Shown: piece by piece, positions 46,093-56,323 of the stretch
Layout of the letters: each line of letters begins with the position of its first letter
Position numbering within the stretch: position 1 is the stretch's first letter
Source of the DNA: Thauera propionica
GTDB lineage: Bacteria > Pseudomonadota > Gammaproteobacteria > Burkholderiales > Rhodocyclaceae
Direction: 5' to 3'
Assembly: GCF_002245655.1 (NCBI RefSeq)
Contig: NZ_NOIH01000001.1
Span: 30,080 to 94,079, forward strand
Length of the DNA stretch: 64,000 bases
Translations under genes and position numbers: made by a program
Notes under the pieces: generated by a model
What the model saw: only the letters and a program-made list of their open reading frames with translations
Database searches by the model: none
Told to the model about the DNA's origin: nothing

Positions 46093-46755
46093 TCAGGCCG
46101 AGTGCGTCTCGAACAGCCCCGCCAGCACCGGTGACAGCACGAAGTCGAACGAGGCCGAGCGCGTCGCGACCGGATCGTCCACCGGGACGAAGTCCGCGAG
46201 CAGCAGCGGGCGAAGGGCCTCGGGCACGCGCATGAAGATTCCGTCGCGCAGGTTGAGCGGCTCGCCGGCCACGTAGATCTGGGTGACGAAGGGGCGGGCG
46301 CCTTCCTGGAACACCGCGGCGTGGATGTGCGGCGTACGCCCGGGGTAGGGCACGGGGCGGATGGTGCGGAAGCGGTAGCGCCCGTCGGCGTCGGTGATCG
46401 TGTGGCCGAAGCCCTGGAAGTTGGGGTCCTCGTCGACGTCGCTGCGGTCGCGCGGGTGCCGATAGCGCCCGTTGGCGTCGCATTGCCAGATCTCCACGCG
46501 CAGGCCCGCCAGCGGCCGACCGTCCATGTCCAGCACGCGGCCCGAGAGATCGGCGATCTGTCCGGCGGCACGAACACTGCTGCCCTCGACCAGGGTCAGA
46601 TCGTTGTCCTTGTGCAGCGGCGGCGTGACCGGATAGAAGGGCCCTGCGGTCTGGCTGGGCGTCAGCGCGCGCTGTGCCGCGACGAGCGGCGCGGAAATCA
46701 GCGCCGCACTGCCGCCGAGGACGACCTGGCGGCGCAGTCTGGAATGGGACGACAT
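46093..46755 (-). CDS. Tat-exported intradiol ring-cleavage dioxygenase-like protein
   Basis: A 220-residue protein with a twin-arginine leader (RLRRQVVLGGSAALISAP) and the core of the intradiol dioxygenase family, related to protocatechuate 3,4-dioxygenase beta. TAGPFYPVTPPL, LRVEIWQCDANGRYRHP and PYPGRTPHIHAAVF supply the Tyr-Tyr-His-His Fe(III) ligands. Cytoplasmic catechol dioxygenases lack a Tat leader, so this is an exported relative whose substrate is unknown. It stands alone between the VOC gene and the DUF3422 gene. Confidence 0.86.
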   Translation of the reverse strand: MSSHSRLRRQVVLGGSAALISAPLVAAQRALTPSQTAGPFYPVTPPLHKDNDLTLVEGSSVRAAGQIADLSGRVLDMDGRPLAGLRVEIWQCDANGRYRHPRDRSDVDEDPNFQGFGHTITDADGRYRFRTIRPVPYPGRTPHIHAAVFQEGARPFVTQIYVAGEPLNLRDGIFMRVPEALRPLLLADFVPVDDPVATRSASFDFVLSPVLAGLFETHSA

Positions 46756-46855
46756 GATGGCGGCTCCCGTGGTGCAGATGCACAGAGGACCTTCGCCGTC
46801 GGCTGCGGTTCCGCCGTGTTCGACGATCAGCCTTGGTACGCAGCGGGTCTCTGCG

Positions 46856-48154
46856 TCACGGATTCACGCCACTGCCTTCTTCCTTGCTCAGCAGCTTGCG
46901 CATCCGCCTTAGCCCCATGAACACCAGTCCGGCGATGACCGGGATCGACACCGCGGTGATCACCTCCGGCGTGGCGGGGGCGATGTAGTCCTTGGCGCCC
47001 TTGGCGACGTAATTGACCAGTTGCGAGGCGTAGTAGGTGATGGCGACCACCGACAGGCCTTCCACCGTTTCCTGCAGGTGGAGCTGGATCTTGGCGCGGC
47101 GGTTCATCTGCGCCAGCAGCTCCTGGTTCTGGCGTTCGAGCTCGATGTCGACCCGGGTGCGCAGTAGCTGCGAGTTGCGCGCGATACGGCCCGAGAGGTC
47201 TTCCTGGCGGCGGGCGATGGTGGCGCAGGTGGCGATGGCGGGAGCGAGGCGACGCTCCATGAACTCGCGGATGGTGGGGAAGCCGCCGAGCCGGGTCTCG
47301 CGCAGTTCATCGACGCGTTGCTGCACCAGGCGGTAATAGGCCGCGGCCGCGCCGAAACGGAAGGTGGTGCGTGCCACCGAGCGCTCCACCTCGGCGGCAA
47401 GCCGCGTGAGGCGGCCGAGCATGGCGCGGTCGTCCTCGGTGTTGCGGGCCTGGCCGAGGCCGTCCATCAGGTCGGCGAGCTCGTCCTCGGCGCGCGACAG
47501 CAGGCGGCCGACTTCCTTGGCGACGGGGAAGGCGAGCAGCGCCATCACGCGGTAGGTCTCGATTTCCACTAGGCGCTGCACCATGCGGCCGGCCTGGCGT
47601 GGCGTGAGGCCGTCGTCCAGCAGCAGAAAGCGCGAGAAACCGTCGTGGATGTGGAAGTCGGTGAACACCCAGCCCGCGCATTCGGCCACGCGCGCGGCCA
47701 CCAGGGTTTCGCCGCGCGGCGAGGCCTGATTGAGGACGCTGTCGGGCGACATGTCGTCGCTGTTGCGCAGCTCGATGTGGGTGGCGGCGATGAGCTGGCC
47801 GGGGATGTCCTTGCGCCATGCGGCGGGCACGGCGAGCAGGGCGTGTTCGTCGTTGCTGTCGCCGGCCTGGATGCGGCGGAAGAAGGTGTAGCTGGAGAAC
47901 TCGTTGTGGCGTTCCCACTTGAGACGGAAGCTGCCGGTGTCGAGGAACAGGTGGCCGCTGTCGGTGTCGGGTTCGGGCAGTCCGAACTGCTCGGCCAGCG
48001 AGGCGAGATGCGCGGCTTCGCGCCCCGCGCTGCCTTCGTGGTGCAGGAAGGCGAGGTAGCTGACGTATTCCGGCGTGTCGAGCGGGACGGGCGGACGTGC
48101 ATGCACCTCGTCGTTGAGCGTCTGGCGCAGGGGGTGCTGTTCGAACAGGGACAT
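46856..48154 (-). CDS. DUF3422 family membrane-anchored protein
   Basis: A 432-residue protein of the DUF3422 family, starting MSLFEQHPLRQTLNDEVHARPP, which is the family's conserved beginning. It is mostly helical with a long coiled-coil-like region (~280-375) and two hydrophobic helices near the C-terminus (VVAITYYASQLVNYV and ITAVSIPVIAGLVFMG). Its function is unknown. It lies downstream of the cbb operon but beyond that operon's terminator, with a 324-base gap. Confidence 0.84.
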   Translation of the reverse strand: MSLFEQHPLRQTLNDEVHARPPVPLDTPEYVSYLAFLHHEGSAGREAAHLASLAEQFGLPEPDTDSGHLFLDTGSFRLKWERHNEFSSYTFFRRIQAGDSNDEHALLAVPAAWRKDIPGQLIAATHIELRNSDDMSPDSVLNQASPRGETLVAARVAECAGWVFTDFHIHDGFSRFLLLDDGLTPRQAGRMVQRLVEIETYRVMALLAFPVAKEVGRLLSRAEDELADLMDGLGQARNTEDDRAMLGRLTRLAAEVERSVARTTFRFGAAAAYYRLVQQRVDELRETRLGGFPTIREFMERRLAPAIATCATIARRQEDLSGRIARNSQLLRTRVDIELERQNQELLAQMNRRAKIQLHLQETVEGLSVVAITYYASQLVNYVAKGAKDYIAPATPEVITAVSIPVIAGLVFMGLRRMRKLLSKEEGSGVNP

Positions 48155-48320
48155 GGGGATCGGCGGCGATGGGATGGGCGGCGTAATGGACGGAAGGTCG
48201 GGGTTGCAGCGCGGCCGCCGGGGCAAGCCAGCCGGCATTCTTGCCCAGCGCCTTGCGCCGTGACAAGCGCGGACGCGGGCTGCGACCGGGTGGCGCAGGC
48301 GTGCCGCGAATGCGGTAGAC

Positions 48321-48354
48321 AAAAAGGAGCCCGCTTCCGGGACGGGAAGCGGGC
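48321..48354 (-). terminator. Intrinsic terminator of the cbb operon
   Basis: On the minus strand GCCCGCTTCC and GGAAGCGGGC pair around a short loop and are followed by TCCTTTTTG. It sits 125 bases after the cbbA stop, in a 324-base gap (48155-48478) that otherwise holds GC-rich sequence with no gene I can support. Confidence 0.85.
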
Positions 48355-48478
48355 GCAAGGCCCGAAGGCAGGGAAAGAAGGGGACGCGTCGCCGGGTGCC
48401 GCGCCGGCGCGGAGGAGGGGGCGCCAGCAGGGGCCGCGCGCGAGTTGCGCGAGCGACGCGTCCGGAAACGAGGGGTCT

Positions 48479-49525
48479 TCAGCGCGTGGCGGCGTAATGC
48501 CGCGCGAGCGCGTCCAGTGGCAGCGGCTTGATGCGGCTGGCGTGGCCGGCGCAGCCGAAGGCTTCGAAGCGGGCGCGGCAGATGTCGCGGGCGGCATCGC
48601 GGGCGGCCTTGAAGAACTTGCGCGGGTCAAACTCCTTGCGGTCGGTGCTCATCAGCCGGCGCATTGCGCCGGTCATGGCCAGACGCAGGTCGGTGTCGAT
48701 GTTGATCTTGCGCACGCCGCTTCGGATGCCCTGCACGATGGCCTCGACCGGCACGCCGTAGGTCTCGCCGATTTCGCCGCCATGCTCGCGGATGATGGCG
48801 AGCCATTCCTGCGGCACGCTGGAGGAGCCGTGCATCACCAGGTGGGTGTCGGGGATGCGGGCGTGGATGGCGGCGATGCGGTCGATTGCGAGGATGTCGC
48901 CGGTGGGCGGACGGGTGAACTTGTAGGCGCCGTGGCTGGTGCCGATGGCCACCGCGAGTGCGTCGACGCCGGTGGCGGCGACGAAGTCGGCGGCCTCGGC
49001 GGGGTCGGTGAGCATCTGGCTGTGGTCCAGCGTGCCCTCGGCGCCGACGCCATCCTCCTCGCCGGCCTGGCCGGTCTCGAGCGAGCCGAGGCAGCCGAGC
49101 TCGCCTTCCACCGACACGCCCACCGCATGGGCCATCTCGACCACGCGGCGGGTGACGTCCACGTTGTACGCGTAGCTCGCCGGGGTCTTCATGTCCTCGC
49201 GCAGCGAGCCGTCCATCATCACGCTGGTGAAGCCGCTGCGGATCGATTGCTGGCACACCGCCGGGCTGGCGCCGTGGTCCTGGTGCAGGCAGATCGGAAT
49301 GTCGGACCACTGCTCGACGGCGGCCTCGACCATCTTCTTCAGGAAGGCCTCGCCGGCATAGCCGCGCGCGCCGGCCGAGGCCTGCAGGATGACCGGGCTG
49401 TCGGTGGCCTCGGCGGCGAGCATGATGGCGTGGATCTGCTCCATGTTATTGATGTTGAAGGCGGGCACGCCGTAGCCGTGTTCGGCGGCGTGGTCGAGCA
49501 GTTGGCGCAGGGCGATCATGGCCAT
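48479..49525 (-). CDS. cbbA: Fructose-bisphosphate aldolase class II, cbb-operon copy
   Basis: Zinc aldolase condensing dihydroxyacetone phosphate with glyceraldehyde-3-phosphate or erythrose-4-phosphate in the Calvin cycle. The 348-residue protein has CLHQDHG, the long conserved [20 protein letters not shown] region (residues about 140-159), and [12 protein letters not shown] 49525 follows GGGAGA. It is the last gene of the cbb operon. It is about 70% identical to the fba gene at 59491-60555, with a 44-base identical run (49056-49099 against 60086-60129). Confidence 0.94.
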   Translation of the reverse strand: MAMIALRQLLDHAAEHGYGVPAFNINNMEQIHAIMLAAEATDSPVILQASAGARGYAGEAFLKKMVEAAVEQWSDIPICLHQDHGASPAVCQQSIRSGFTSVMMDGSLREDMKTPASYAYNVDVTRRVVEMAHAVGVSVEGELGCLGSLETGQAGEEDGVGAEGTLDHSQMLTDPAEAADFVAATGVDALAVAIGTSHGAYKFTRPPTGDILAIDRIAAIHARIPDTHLVMHGSSSVPQEWLAIIREHGGEIGETYGVPVEAIVQGIRSGVRKINIDTDLRLAMTGAMRRLMSTDRKEFDPRKFFKAARDAARDICRARFEAFGCAGHASRIKPLPLDALARHYAATR

Positions 49526-49571
49526 GGGGTTCTCCCGGTGGGGGTGGCGTTGGGATGGAATCGGGGATGGT

Positions 49572-50819
49572 TCAGGCCGGTTCGGGCTCGTTCTCGAACA
49601 CCGGCTTGGGCGGCAGGCGGCGGCTGGCCGGGCGTGCGCGGGCGCGCAACGCGGCCAGCGCCGGCAGTTCGCGGCCCTCCAGGAACTCGAGGAAGGCGCC
49701 GCCGCCGGTGGAGATGTAGTCGATGCGTTCGGTGATGCCGAAGCGCGCGATGGCGGCCAGCGTGTCTCCGCCGCCAGCGATGCTGTAGGCCGGGCTGGCG
49801 GCGACCGCGGTGGCGAGCGCGCGCGTGCCGGCGGCGAACGCGTCCATCTCGAACACGCCCACCGGGCCGTTCCACACGATGGTGCCGGCGCGATGCAACA
49901 CGTCGGCAAGCGAGTCGCGGCTGTCCGGGCCGATGTCGAGGATCATCCAGCCCTCGGGCACGTCATCGACGTGCACGGTGCGCGTGAGCGCGTCGGGCGC
50001 GAAGCGGTCGGCGACGACGACGTCCTCGGGCAGCCAGACCACACCGGCATGCTCGGCCAGCCGGCGCTCGACGGCGCGGGCCGCGTCGAGCAGGTCGGGC
50101 TCGTGCAGCGAGGCGCCGACCGGGCAGCCGCGCGCGGCGAGGAAGGTGTTGGCGATGCCGCCGCCGAGAACCAGCACGTCGACCTTGTCGGCCAGGCTCT
50201 CGAGGATGGTGAGCTTGGTCGACACCTTGGAGCCGGCAACGATGGCGGCCAGCGGCCGTGCAGGCCGGGCGAGCGCACGGCCCAGGGCGTCGAGCTCGGC
50301 CGTCATCAGCGGCCCGGCGCAGGCGACGGGGGCGGCCAGCGCCAGTGCGTGAAGCGTGCATTCGCGACGGTGGGCGGTGCCGAAGGCGTCATTCACGTAG
50401 AGGTCGACGATGCGGGCGATGCGGGCGGCAAGGGCCGGATCGTCGGCCTTCTCGCCCGGGTTGCCGCGGCAGTTCTCGAGTATGACGATGCCGCCCGGCA
50501 CGACGTCGAAGCTCCCATCCGTCCAGTTGTGCACCAGGGGCACCGGCTGGCCGAGCAGCTCCGCGAGACGGGTGGCAACCGGTGCGAGCGACTCGGCGGC
50601 GGTCAGCGCGCCTTCCTGCGGGCGCCCGAGGTGCGAGGTGACCATGACCGCCGCACCCGCCTCGAGGCAGGCGCGGATGCCCGGCAGCGTGGCGCGGATG
50701 CGGGTGTCGTCGGACAGCGCGCCGTCGGCAGTGAAGGGCACGTTGAAATCGGCACGGATGAAGATCCGCTTGCCGGCAAGGTCGGCGGCGGGAATGTCGG
50801 ACAGGCGCAGGAAGTCCAT
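49572..50819 (-). CDS. cbbK: Phosphoglycerate kinase, cbb operon
   Basis: Phosphorylates 3-phosphoglycerate in the reductive phase of the Calvin cycle. The 415-residue protein has [19 protein letters not shown], the mid-domain [10 protein letters not shown] and the C-terminal nucleotide motif [10 protein letters not shown]. It is somewhat longer than usual at the C-terminus ([13 protein letters not shown]). It lies between cbbT and cbbA with 40-50-base gaps, all on the minus strand. Confidence 0.94.
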   Translation of the reverse strand: MDFLRLSDIPAADLAGKRIFIRADFNVPFTADGALSDDTRIRATLPGIRACLEAGAAVMVTSHLGRPQEGALTAAESLAPVATRLAELLGQPVPLVHNWTDGSFDVVPGGIVILENCRGNPGEKADDPALAARIARIVDLYVNDAFGTAHRRECTLHALALAAPVACAGPLMTAELDALGRALARPARPLAAIVAGSKVSTKLTILESLADKVDVLVLGGGIANTFLAARGCPVGASLHEPDLLDAARAVERRLAEHAGVVWLPEDVVVADRFAPDALTRTVHVDDVPEGWMILDIGPDSRDSLADVLHRAGTIVWNGPVGVFEMDAFAAGTRALATAVAASPAYSIAGGGDTLAAIARFGITERIDYISTGGGAFLEFLEGRELPALAALRARARPASRRLPPKPVFENEPEPA

Positions 50820-50863
50820 CGGGGTCTCCTCGGTCTGGATGGGTTTGGGCAGGTGGCCAGTGT

Positions 50864-52891
50864 TCAGGCTTGCGCGAGCAGGGCGAGGGCGCGGTCGAGC
50901 ACGGCCTGCGGCGTGAAGCCGAAGCGCTCCAGCAGTTCTGCGGCGGGGGCGGATTCGCCGAAGCGGGCGATGCCGACCACGTCGCCGCGGACGCCGGCCA
51001 GGTAGCGCCACCAGCCGTTGGGCTGTGCGGCCTCGATCACCAGTCGCGGCACGTCCGGCGGCAGCACGGCGGCGCGGTAGTCGGCGGGCTGGCGGTCGAA
51101 CGCCGCGGTGCAGGGCATCGACACCACGCGCGCGGCGATGCCGCGTTCGTGCAACTGCATGCGCAGGCTCATGGCCAGCGCGACCTCCGAGCCGGTGGCG
51201 ATGACGACCAGCGCTGGCCGGGGGGCGTCGGCGAGCACGTAGCCGCCGCGCGCGATCGTCTGCAACTGGGCCTCGTCGCGCGTCTGGTGCGGCAGGTTCT
51301 GGCGCGACAGGGCAAGCAGCGTGGGACCGTCGTGGCGGGTGACCGCGGCGTTCCAGGCGGCCTGGGTTTCGACCGCGTCGCACGGGCGCCATACGTCCAG
51401 GCCGGGAATCAGGCGCAGGCTGGGGATGTGTTCGACCGGCTGGTGGGTGGGGCCGTCCTCGCCGAGGCCGATCGAGTCGTGGGTCATCACGTACATCACG
51501 CGCTGCTTCATCAGCGCGCTCATGCGGATGGCGTTGCGGGCGTAGTCGGAGAAGACGAGGAAGGTGGCGCCGAAGGGGATGAAGCCGCCGTGCAGCGCGA
51601 TACCGTTGAGCGCAGCCGCCATGCCGAACTCGCGCACGCCCCAGTTGATGTGGCGTCCGGCTGCGTCGGCCCGCACCGCGCCGCAGCCGGGCCAGTCGGT
51701 GAGGTTGGAGTGGGTGAGGTCGGCCGAGCCGCCCAGCAGTTCGGGCAGCGCGCGCGCCAGGCGGCCGATGGCCTGCTGGCTGGCCTTGCGCGTGGCGACG
51801 GTCGCCGCCTCGTTATGCACGCCGCGCAGGATGGCGTTGGAGAGCACGCCGAAGGCGCTGGGCAGTTCGCCCGCCATGCGGCGGCGGAACTCGGCGGACG
51901 GCTCGGGGAAGGCTTCGGCATAGGCGTCGAAGCGCTGCTGCCATTCGGCCTGCCGTGTGGCACCGATGGTGCGGGCGTCGAAGGCGTTGCGGATCTCGGC
52001 GGGGATGTCGAAGGGCGGATGCGTCCAGCCCAGCGCGGCGCGGGTGGCGGCGATCTCGTCGGCGCCGAGCGGGGCACCGTGCACGTCGGCCGTGCCGGCG
52101 CGCGCCGGGCTGCCGTGACCGATGGTGGTGCGGCAGCAGATCAGCGTCGGGCCGATGTCGTTGTCGGCATTGGCGATCGCTTCGCGCAGGGCGCGATCGA
52201 CCGCCTCGACGTCGTGGCCGTCGACTGCCTCGATGACGTTCCAGCCGTAGGCGCGGAAGCGGGCCGGGGTGTCGTCGGCAAACCAGCCTTCGACGCTGCC
52301 GTCGATCGAGATGCGGTTGTCGTCCCACAGGCAGATGAGCTTGGACAGGCGCTGCACGCCGGCGAAGCTGGCGGCTTCATGGCTGATGCCTTCCATCAGG
52401 CAGCCGTCGCCGAGGAAGACCCAGGTGCGGTGGTCGACGATGGCGTGGCCGGGGCGGTTGAATTCGGCGGCGAGCAGTTTCTCGGCCAGTGCCATGCCGA
52501 CGGCGTTGGTGATGCCCTGGCCGAGCGGGCCGGTGGTGGTCTCGACGCCCGGGGTGTGGCCGACCTCGGGGTGGCCGGGCGTGCGGCTGTCGAGCTGGCG
52601 GAAGCGCTTGAGTTCCTCGATCGGCAGGTCGTAGCCGCTGAGGTGGAGCAGGGCGTAGAGCAGCATGGAGCCGTGGCCGTTGGAGAGTACGAAGCGGTCG
52701 CGGTCGGGCCAGGCGGGGTCGGCGGGGTTGTGGCGCAGGTGCCGGGTCCAGAGTGCGACGGCGATCTCGGCCATGCCCATGGGCATGCCGGGGTGGCCGG
52801 ACTTGGCGGCTTCGACGGCGTCGATGGCGAGGAAGCGCAGGGCGTTGGCGCACAGGGTGTCGATGGGGGCCTGGGTGAGTCGCATGTTCAT
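50864..52891 (-). CDS. cbbT: Transketolase, cbb operon
   Basis: Thiamine-diphosphate enzyme of the regenerative phase. The 675-residue protein shows [17 protein letters not shown], the ThDP motif [13 protein letters not shown]...DDNRISIDG, and the transketolase signature [18 protein letters not shown] 52891 is preceded by GGAG; an in-frame GTG at 52909 would add six residues. A 414-base gap with two structured repeats separates it from cbbP. Confidence 0.95.
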   Translation of the reverse strand: MNMRLTQAPIDTLCANALRFLAIDAVEAAKSGHPGMPMGMAEIAVALWTRHLRHNPADPAWPDRDRFVLSNGHGSMLLYALLHLSGYDLPIEELKRFRQLDSRTPGHPEVGHTPGVETTTGPLGQGITNAVGMALAEKLLAAEFNRPGHAIVDHRTWVFLGDGCLMEGISHEAASFAGVQRLSKLICLWDDNRISIDGSVEGWFADDTPARFRAYGWNVIEAVDGHDVEAVDRALREAIANADNDIGPTLICCRTTIGHGSPARAGTADVHGAPLGADEIAATRAALGWTHPPFDIPAEIRNAFDARTIGATRQAEWQQRFDAYAEAFPEPSAEFRRRMAGELPSAFGVLSNAILRGVHNEAATVATRKASQQAIGRLARALPELLGGSADLTHSNLTDWPGCGAVRADAAGRHINWGVREFGMAAALNGIALHGGFIPFGATFLVFSDYARNAIRMSALMKQRVMYVMTHDSIGLGEDGPTHQPVEHIPSLRLIPGLDVWRPCDAVETQAAWNAAVTRHDGPTLLALSRQNLPHQTRDEAQLQTIARGGYVLADAPRPALVVIATGSEVALAMSLRMQLHERGIAARVVSMPCTAAFDRQPADYRAAVLPPDVPRLVIEAAQPNGWWRYLAGVRGDVVGIARFGESAPAAELLERFGFTPQAVLDRALALLAQA

Positions 52892-52950
52892 CGGAACGTC
52901 TCCAATCACAGATGAAATAGTTTCTTCAGTGTCTGAAAGCCACTGCGGCC

Positions 52951-53048
52951 GGCGTGGCGTATGGGGCGTTTCTGGAGCAGCCGAGGACTGTCCGAGCTCG
53001 CAGGGCGAGTTCCGCAGGCTGCGGAAGAAATGCCCCGTGCGCCGCGCT
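52951..53048 (+). repeat. Structured repeat element A (conserved core, element-specific outer stem)
   Basis: Two arms, 52951-52973 and 53026-53048, form a 23-bp outer stem with five G-U pairs and no mismatch on the plus strand. Inside, GCAGCC (52977-52982) pairs with GGCTGC (53017-53022). The apex carries the core CGAGGACTGTCCGAGC ... GCGAGTTCCGCAG shared with elements B and C. It lies just upstream of cbbT, with the core in the direction opposite to the operon. I see no open reading frame in it. Confidence 0.8.
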
Positions 53049-53129
53049 TTCCGGGAGCGATCGGTGGGGCTGAGACGGTTTCAAGAACCGTTTTGCCTGG
53101 CCACCGTCCGTTCTAGAAACCCGCGGCCT

Positions 53130-53217
53130 AGCAGACGGTATTCCTTCCGCTGGCTGCGGAACTCGCTCCCTGCGGTCGCTCAGACAGTCCTCGCCAGCTT
53201 CAGGAATACCGCCTGCT
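53130..53217 (-). repeat. Structured repeat element B (conserved core, element-specific outer stem)
   Basis: Arms 53130-53145 and 53202-53217 form a 16-bp stem of unrelated sequence to element A, with a single non-Watson-Crick pair (53135/53212) that is G-U when read on the minus strand. Inside are CTGGC...GCCAG and the core CGAGGACTGTCTGAGC ... GCGAGTTCCGCAG. It lies between cbbP and cbbT in the sense direction of the operon, 82 bases from element A. Confidence 0.8.
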
Positions 53218-53305
53218 TTCCGCTGGATGTGGGTGGTGCACAGGGGCCGTGAAAGACACTCGTGCTGCGGGACGCTGTTGGGGCGGACCCGGTGGCGTCT
53301 CGTTG

Positions 53306-54187
53306 TCATTGCGACAGCGCTTTCCGGCGGCGGTCCATCAGGCGCCAGATGAAGGGGGTGAAGATCAACTGCATGGCCAGCTCCATCTTTCCGCCGGGCA
53401 CCACGATGGTGTTGGCGCGGCTCATGAAACTGTCGTTGATCATGTTGAGCAGGTAGGGAAAGTCGATGCCCTTCGGGTTGGCGAAGCGGATCACCACCAT
53501 CGACTCGTCGGCGGTCGGGATCGAGCGCGCGATGAAGGGGTTGGAGGTGTCCACCATCGGCACGCGCTGGAAGTTCACATGCGTGCGCGCGAACTGCGGG
53601 CAGATGTAATGCACGTAGTCGTGCATCCGGCGCAGGATGGTGTCGGTGACCGCCTCGGTGGAGTAGCCACGGGTGCTCTTGTCGCGGTGCAGCTTCTGGA
53701 TCCACTCCAGGTTCACCACCGGCACCACGCCGATCAGCAGGTCGACGTAGCGCGCCACGTCCACGTTCTCATGCTGCACGGCGCCATGCAGGCCCTCGTA
53801 GAACAGCAGGTCGGTACCGGCGGGCAGTTCTTCCCAAGGCGTGAAGGTGCCGGGCTCCTGCTTCCAGGGTTCGGCTTCCTCGTGGCTGTGCAGGTACTTG
53901 CGCCGCTTGCCGCCGCCGGATTCGCCGTAGCTGCGGAAGAGCTGCTCCAGCTCGGCGAACAGGTTGGCTTCGGGGCCGAAGTGGCTGAGCTGGCAGCCGC
54001 TGCCGACCTCGCAGGCGGCCAGCTTCTCGCGCATGGTCTTGCGGTCGTAGGCGTGAAAGCTGTCGCCCTCGATGACGGCCGCGGTGACGTTCTCGCGGCG
54101 GAAGATTTCCTCGAAGGTGCGCTGCACGGTGCTGGTGCCGGCACCGGACGAGCCGGTGATGGCGACGATCGGGTGGCGTTCGGACAT
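53306..54187 (-). CDS. cbbP: Phosphoribulokinase
   Basis: Makes ribulose-1,5-bisphosphate for RuBisCO. The 293-residue protein is of the bacterial class I type with the P-loop GSSGAGTST, EGDSFHAYDR, LLFYEGLHGAV, and the HRDKSTRGYSTEAV segment. It is 18 bases downstream of cbbF and upstream of the repeat-bearing gap before cbbT. Confidence 0.95.
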   Translation of the reverse strand: MSERHPIVAITGSSGAGTSTVQRTFEEIFRRENVTAAVIEGDSFHAYDRKTMREKLAACEVGSGCQLSHFGPEANLFAELEQLFRSYGESGGGKRRKYLHSHEEAEPWKQEPGTFTPWEELPAGTDLLFYEGLHGAVQHENVDVARYVDLLIGVVPVVNLEWIQKLHRDKSTRGYSTEAVTDTILRRMHDYVHYICPQFARTHVNFQRVPMVDTSNPFIARSIPTADESMVVIRFANPKGIDFPYLLNMINDSFMSRANTIVVPGGKMELAMQLIFTPFIWRLMDRRRKALSQ

Positions 54188-54205
54188 GGTGTCTCCCCTG
54201 GGTTC

Positions 54206-55294
54206 TTATTGAGCGAATTCGGTGTCGCGGAACAGCGAGCGCACGTGGAACAGCGGCGGCTCGTCCTGGGGGCCGCCGACGAGTGGCTCGTGGTGGTAGC
54301 GCTCGATGCGCTCGACTTCCTCCTTCGAGCCGAACACGAAGCCGATGCGCTGATGCAGCGATTCGGGCTGCACCTCGAGCACCGGCCGCACGCCGGTGCT
54401 GGCGCGGCCGCCGGCCTGCTCGATGAGGAAGCCGATCGGGTTGCACTCGTAGAGCAGGCGCAGCCGGCCGGGCTTGGCCGGGTCCTTGCGGTCGCGCGGG
54501 TAGAGGAACACGCCGCCGCGCATCAGGATGCGGTGGGTTTCGGCCACCAGCGAGGCAATCCAGCGCATGTTGAAGTCGGCGCCGCGCGGGCCGGTGCGTC
54601 CGGCGAGGCACTCATCCACGTAGCGCCGCACCGGCGTTTCCCAGAAACGGGCGTTGGAGGCGTTGATGGCGAACTCGCGCGTGGTTTCGGGTACGCGGAT
54701 GTCGGGGTGGGTGAGGTAGAACTCGCCGATGATCGGGTCGAGGGTGAAACCGGCGACGCCGCTGCCGACCGACAGCACCAGCATGGTGGAGGGACCGTAG
54801 ATGGCGTAGCCGGCGGCGACCTGGCGGTTGCCGTCCTGCAGAAAGTCTTCGGCTGCGGCGTCCTCGCCCGGCGTGGGCGCGCGCAGGATGGAGAAGATGG
54901 AGCCGACGGCGACGTTGACGTCGATGTTGGACGAACCGTCGAGCGGATCGAAGGCGAGCAGGTACTTGCCGCGCTGGTCGCTGGCGGGCAGCGGGATGGG
55001 GGCATCGTTCTCCTCGGACACCATGCCCGCGAGGTCGCCGCCCCAGTGCGTGGCGCGCAGGAAGATCTCGTCGGCGAGCACGTCGAGCTTCTTCTGCTCT
55101 TCGCCCTGCACGTTGGCGCTGCCGTGGCTGCCGAGCACGTCGGCGAGCGCGCCGTGGGCGACGGCGCGCGAGATGGCTTTGCACGCCTGCGCGACTTGCA
55201 GGATCAGGGCGTTGAACTCGCCGGTGGCGCAGGGGTTGTTGCGGCGGTGTTCGATCAGGTATTCGGTGAGCGTGCTGCGGTCGAGGCTGAACAT
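54206..55294 (-). CDS. cbbF: Fructose-1,6-bisphosphatase class 1
   Basis: Hydrolyses fructose-1,6-bisphosphate (and possibly sedoheptulose bisphosphate) in the Calvin cycle. The 362-residue protein has [17 protein letters not shown] with the metal site, [15 protein letters not shown] and GGVFLYPRD, typical of class I FBPase. It sits between cbbX and cbbP on the same strand. Confidence 0.95.
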   Translation of the reverse strand: MFSLDRSTLTEYLIEHRRNNPCATGEFNALILQVAQACKAISRAVAHGALADVLGSHGSANVQGEEQKKLDVLADEIFLRATHWGGDLAGMVSEENDAPIPLPASDQRGKYLLAFDPLDGSSNIDVNVAVGSIFSILRAPTPGEDAAAEDFLQDGNRQVAAGYAIYGPSTMLVLSVGSGVAGFTLDPIIGEFYLTHPDIRVPETTREFAINASNARFWETPVRRYVDECLAGRTGPRGADFNMRWIASLVAETHRILMRGGVFLYPRDRKDPAKPGRLRLLYECNPIGFLIEQAGGRASTGVRPVLEVQPESLHQRIGFVFGSKEEVERIERYHHEPLVGGPQDEPPLFHVRSLFRDTEFAQ

Positions 55295-55368
55295 GGTCTG
55301 TCTCCCCCGGCGTAGTGCCGGATCGGTGCTTGTCGTTATGTTTGTTTGTCCGCGCGCGGCGGCACGGA

Positions 55369-56271
55369 TCAGGCGGTGTCGGTTGGCAGGAAGTGCCGGC
55401 TGGCGCGCACGTCGGCTTCGGTGATGGTGGTGAGCGAATCCGCATCGACCAGTCCGCCTGCTTCGAACAGGCGCAGGGCCTGGCGCAGGCGCATGCGGTC
55501 GAGCGCGTTGCGCACGCTGCGCGCGTTGGCGAAGTGCGGATGGCGGCGGCGCAGCACGATGTATTCGTCGAAGGCGCGGCGCGCGGCGTCGTCGAAGCGG
55601 TAGTTCCAGCCGGCGAGCATGCGCTGGGCGATCTCGCCGAGTTCGTCGTTGCTGTAGTCGGGGAAGTCGACGTGGTGGGCGATGCGCGACTTCATGCCGG
55701 GGTTGGATTCGAAAAAGCGTTCCATGCGCTCGGCGTAGCCGGCGAGGATGACCACGAGGTCGTCGCGCTGGTTCTCCATCACCTGCAGCAGGATCTCGAT
55801 GGCTTCCTGGCCGTAGTCCTTTTCGTTCTCGGGGCGGTAGAGGTAGTAGGCCTCGTCGATGAAGAGCACGCCGCCCATGGCGCGCTTGAGCACGTCCTTG
55901 GTCTTGGGCGCGGTGTGGCCGATGTACTGGCCGACGAGGTCGTCGCGGGTGACGGCGACGACGTGGCCGCGGCGGCAGTAGCCGAGGCGGTGCAGGATCT
56001 CGGCCATGCGCATGGCGACGGTGGTCTTGCCTGTGCCGGGGTTGCCGGTGAAGCTCATGTGCAGCGAGGGGTGTTCGGTGGCCAGCCCGAGGCGCTGGCG
56101 TACGCGGTCGACGAGGAGCAGGGCGGCGATCTCGCGCACGCGGCGCTTGACCGGGGCGAGGCCGACGAGGTCGCGGTCGAGGGACTCGAGCACTTCACCG
56201 ATGCCGGCGTCGCGGAACTCGGCGCCGAGGTCGATGCTGGCGGGGGCGGGGGCCTTCTCGGGGGCGTTCAT
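55369..56271 (-). CDS. cbbX: CbbX, red-type RuBisCO activase (AAA+ ATPase)
   Basis: AAA+ remodeller that frees red-type RuBisCO from inhibitory sugar phosphates by pulling the large-subunit C-terminus. The 300-residue protein has Walker [10 protein letters not shown] (76-84), Walker B VLFIDEA (D139, E140), the pore-loop region near VGQYIGHT, and sensor motifs. Its presence after cbbS is diagnostic for form IC RuBisCO. A structured repeat (element C) separates it from cbbS. Confidence 0.95.
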   Translation of the reverse strand: MNAPEKAPAPASIDLGAEFRDAGIGEVLESLDRDLVGLAPVKRRVREIAALLLVDRVRQRLGLATEHPSLHMSFTGNPGTGKTTVAMRMAEILHRLGYCRRGHVVAVTRDDLVGQYIGHTAPKTKDVLKRAMGGVLFIDEAYYLYRPENEKDYGQEAIEILLQVMENQRDDLVVILAGYAERMERFFESNPGMKSRIAHHVDFPDYSNDELGEIAQRMLAGWNYRFDDAARRAFDEYIVLRRRHPHFANARSVRNALDRMRLRQALRLFEAGGLVDADSLTTITEADVRASRHFLPTDTA

Positions 56272-56323
56272 GGTCGCGTCTCCTGCGGGTGTCGGTTCGA
56301 TTTGGCGTTTGCGCGGACTGGTC

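Noticed and set aside
53049..53129. Small hairpin ACGGTT-TCAAG-AACCGT between elements A and B
   Set aside because: A six-base stem is expected by chance in such a region and is not repeated near element C.
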